Assembly (NCBI GenBank): GCA_964625865.1
Contig: CAZVEV010000061.1
Coordinates: 1-24,358, forward strand
Source of the DNA: CAZVEV01 sp964625865
GTDB taxonomy: Bacteria > Planctomycetota > Phycisphaerae > SM23-33
DNA: 24,358 nucleotides
Reading direction: 5' to 3'
Shown: piece after piece, positions 23,141 to 24,358 of the stretch
Layout of the letters: every line of letters begins with the position of its first letter
How positions within the stretch are numbered: position 1 is the stretch's first letter
Notes under the pieces: generated by a model
Databases searched by the model: none
What the model was told of the DNA's origin: nothing
What the model saw: only the letters and a program-made list of their open reading frames with translations
Position numbers and translations under genes: made by a program

Positions 23141-24235
23141 ATGGATCCGTTGACACAAGGTTTGCTGGGCGCCGCCACGGCGCAGTTGGGCTTCAGGCAG
23201 CGCATTGGCGGCGCGGGGGTCACGTGGCTGGCGGCGGGGGCGGCGATGGCGGCCGACCTGGACATCTTCGCCGGGACCGTGCTGGGCCTGCTGGACATCC
23301 GGGCCGGCTCGTTCACGGTCATGCGGTATCACCGCGGCATCTCGCACTCGCTGTTCGCCGCTCCGATCATTGCCCTGCTGATCGCCCTGCCGTGGTGGCT
23401 GGTCCGTCGTCGGGCCAGCCGACCCGACGGACGCGATCCGCCCTCGCTGGGCCTGATGTTCACCTGTCTGTGCGTCGCGGCGCTGAGCCATCCCCTGCTG
23501 GACTGGTGCACGGCGTACGGCACGCAGTTGCTGGCGCCGATCAGCGACCGGCGGTTCGCGCTCAGCGCGATCGCCATTGTCGACATCATTTACATGCCGA
23601 TCCTCCTGCTGACGGTCCTGACCTGCTGCCTCGTGCGTCGCCTCCGCCGCAACCGGGCGCGGCGGGCCACGCTGATCATCGGATGGACCGGCTTCATGTT
23701 GAGCGTCGCCTATCTCGCCGCCGGCGCCGTCCTGAACGGCCGCGCGGTCGAACGCACGCGGGAGTTCGCGTTGTCCCACGCTCCTCCCGGCGCCGCGGCT
23801 CCGAACGTGCGGGCGTACCCGTATCTCGGCACGATCTTCCTGTGGCGCGGGACGGCCCAGTTCGACGACCGCTGGCTGGTCGCGCGAGTTCGTCCCCTCA
23901 GTGATGAGGGCGTCACCGAGTCCAGGACCGTCGCCAACGTAGACAACTCGCTGATCCGCGCCGCCCGCGACCTCGAACACGTCCGGACCTACGCATGGTT
24001 CGCTGACGGTCAGCTACGCGCCGAGGTCGGCAGCAGCCCCCGCGGCCGCGTTGTCATTCTCCACGACATGCGCTACGCCGCCAAGCCGATCAGCACCGAG
24101 AGCCTCTGGCCCGTACATGTGACGTTCGACGCGATGCGTGATGTCGTCAGCGTCAGGCGAGTGCGCAGCGGGGAACGAAGCGATAACTTCGGCCAGTTCG
24201 TCCAGGACGTCTGGCGAGAGATAACAACACCGTGA
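23141..24235 (+). CDS. YdjM/DUF457-family membrane-bound metal-dependent hydrolase
   Basis: 364 aa from the ATG at 23141; family members commonly begin MDPLTQGLLG. An ATG three codons earlier (23132) is possible; neither has a clear SD. The N-terminal ~240 residues are membrane helices carrying the conserved putative metal ligands D39 and D41 (AADLDIF), H64 and H69 (YHRGISHS), and H117 and D121 (SHPLLDW). The C-terminal ~130 residues form a soluble domain. The family (related to LexA-regulated YdjM of E. coli) is annotated as inner-membrane hydrolase, without a proven substrate. It begins about 57 bp after a large palindrome and appears to stand alone. Confidence 0.85.
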   Translation: MDPLTQGLLGAATAQLGFRQRIGGAGVTWLAAGAAMAADLDIFAGTVLGLLDIRAGSFTVMRYHRGISHSLFAAPIIALLIALPWWLVRRRASRPDGRDPPSLGLMFTCLCVAALSHPLLDWCTAYGTQLLAPISDRRFALSAIAIVDIIYMPILLLTVLTCCLVRRLRRNRARRATLIIGWTGFMLSVAYLAAGAVLNGRAVERTREFALSHAPPGAAAPNVRAYPYLGTIFLWRGTAQFDDRWLVARVRPLSDEGVTESRTVANVDNSLIRAARDLEHVRTYAWFADGQLRAEVGSSPRGRVVILHDMRYAAKPISTESLWPVHVTFDAMRDVVSVRRVRSGERSDNFGQFVQDVWREITTP

Positions 24236-24240
24236 ATCAA

Positions 24241-24267
24241 TTTTAGATTGTAGGTTTTAGATTGTAG
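24241..24267. repeat. 13-bp direct repeat downstream of the DUF457 gene
   Basis: TTTTAGATTGTAG occurs twice (24241-24253 and 24255-24267) with one base between, in an A/T-rich patch right after the stop codon. Such short repeats are compatible with replication slippage or an intergenic repeat family; no function is evident. Confidence 0.6.
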
Positions 24268-24299
24268 ATTCGCCATCGAGGCGGGCAGTGGCGTTCGCC

Positions 24300-24358
24300 G
24301 GGTGCCGTGGGGGTGGACGGAGGGGGCCCCCCCCGGGGGGCGGGGGGGGAAAAGGGGT
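24300..24358. other. G/C homopolymer tract at window end, probably low-quality sequence
   Basis: Runs of seven or more G or C follow each other almost without other bases, unlike any other part of the window. This is typical of degraded sequence at a contig end. No feature should be read from it. Confidence 0.6.

Noticed and set aside
24300..24358. G-quadruplex or repeat at the window end
   Set aside because: The homopolymer runs look like sequencing or assembly error at a contig end.

Overview
This is a GC-rich window, apparently from a Planctomycetota-type bacterium (Phycisphaerae-like is my best guess). The assignment is inferred from gene content: a Ser/Thr kinase fused to a formylglycine-generating-enzyme (FGE/SUMF1) fold, a secreted PQQ-propeller protein with a methyltransferase-like N-terminus, an S1 sulfatase, a fused fucokinase/GDP-fucose pyrophosphorylase and a secreted LamG-like protein. 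No rRNA, tRNA, CRISPR array, integrase or transposase was seen.

Layout. (1) 1-581, minus: the 5' part of a secreted LamG-like protein, cut by the window edge, with a long leader and a good candidate promoter. (2) 938-5137 region, minus: a membrane kinase-FGE receptor-like protein followed 37 bp later by an alpha/beta-hydrolase lipoprotein. (3) 5381-9147, plus: a compact Mla/MCE lipid-transport operon (STAS-permease fusion, ATPase, MCE protein, PqiC-like lipoprotein). (4) 9148-9920: a 773-bp gene-free convergent region with two unusual repeat systems. (5) 9921-13895, minus: a two-gene operon for an IMPase-family phosphatase and the FKP-type enzyme. (6) 14261-19521, plus: the large PQQ-propeller protein and a sulfatase. 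(7) 19552-22894, minus: a membrane-anchored permuted-papain (YiiX-like) protein and a Na/Pi cotransporter with PhoU-like tail. (8) 23141-24235, plus: a YdjM/DUF457 membrane protein. The last ~60 bases are a G/C homopolymer tract that looks like a poor contig end.

How the parts may fit. The Mla genes form a complete inner-membrane lipid-trafficking module and imply a diderm envelope. FKP, the phosphatase, the sulfatase and the carbohydrate-binding-like tail of the PQQ protein all point to sugar and polysaccharide metabolism, possibly fucose-containing sulfated glycans, but this link is inference. The kinase-FGE protein is unlikely to mature the sulfatase, because one of the two FGE catalytic cysteines is replaced by serine.

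The most interesting material outside genes is palindromic. There are at least three REP-like families: a GTAGGGCGTGCAA family (19524-19556 and 23003-23083), a CCCAC-GGTTCCACC pair (9684-9840), and an AAAATGGG...CCCATTTT element that sits in frame inside the PQQ gene. There is also a cluster of CTTTACA motifs with a degenerate 35-bp period.
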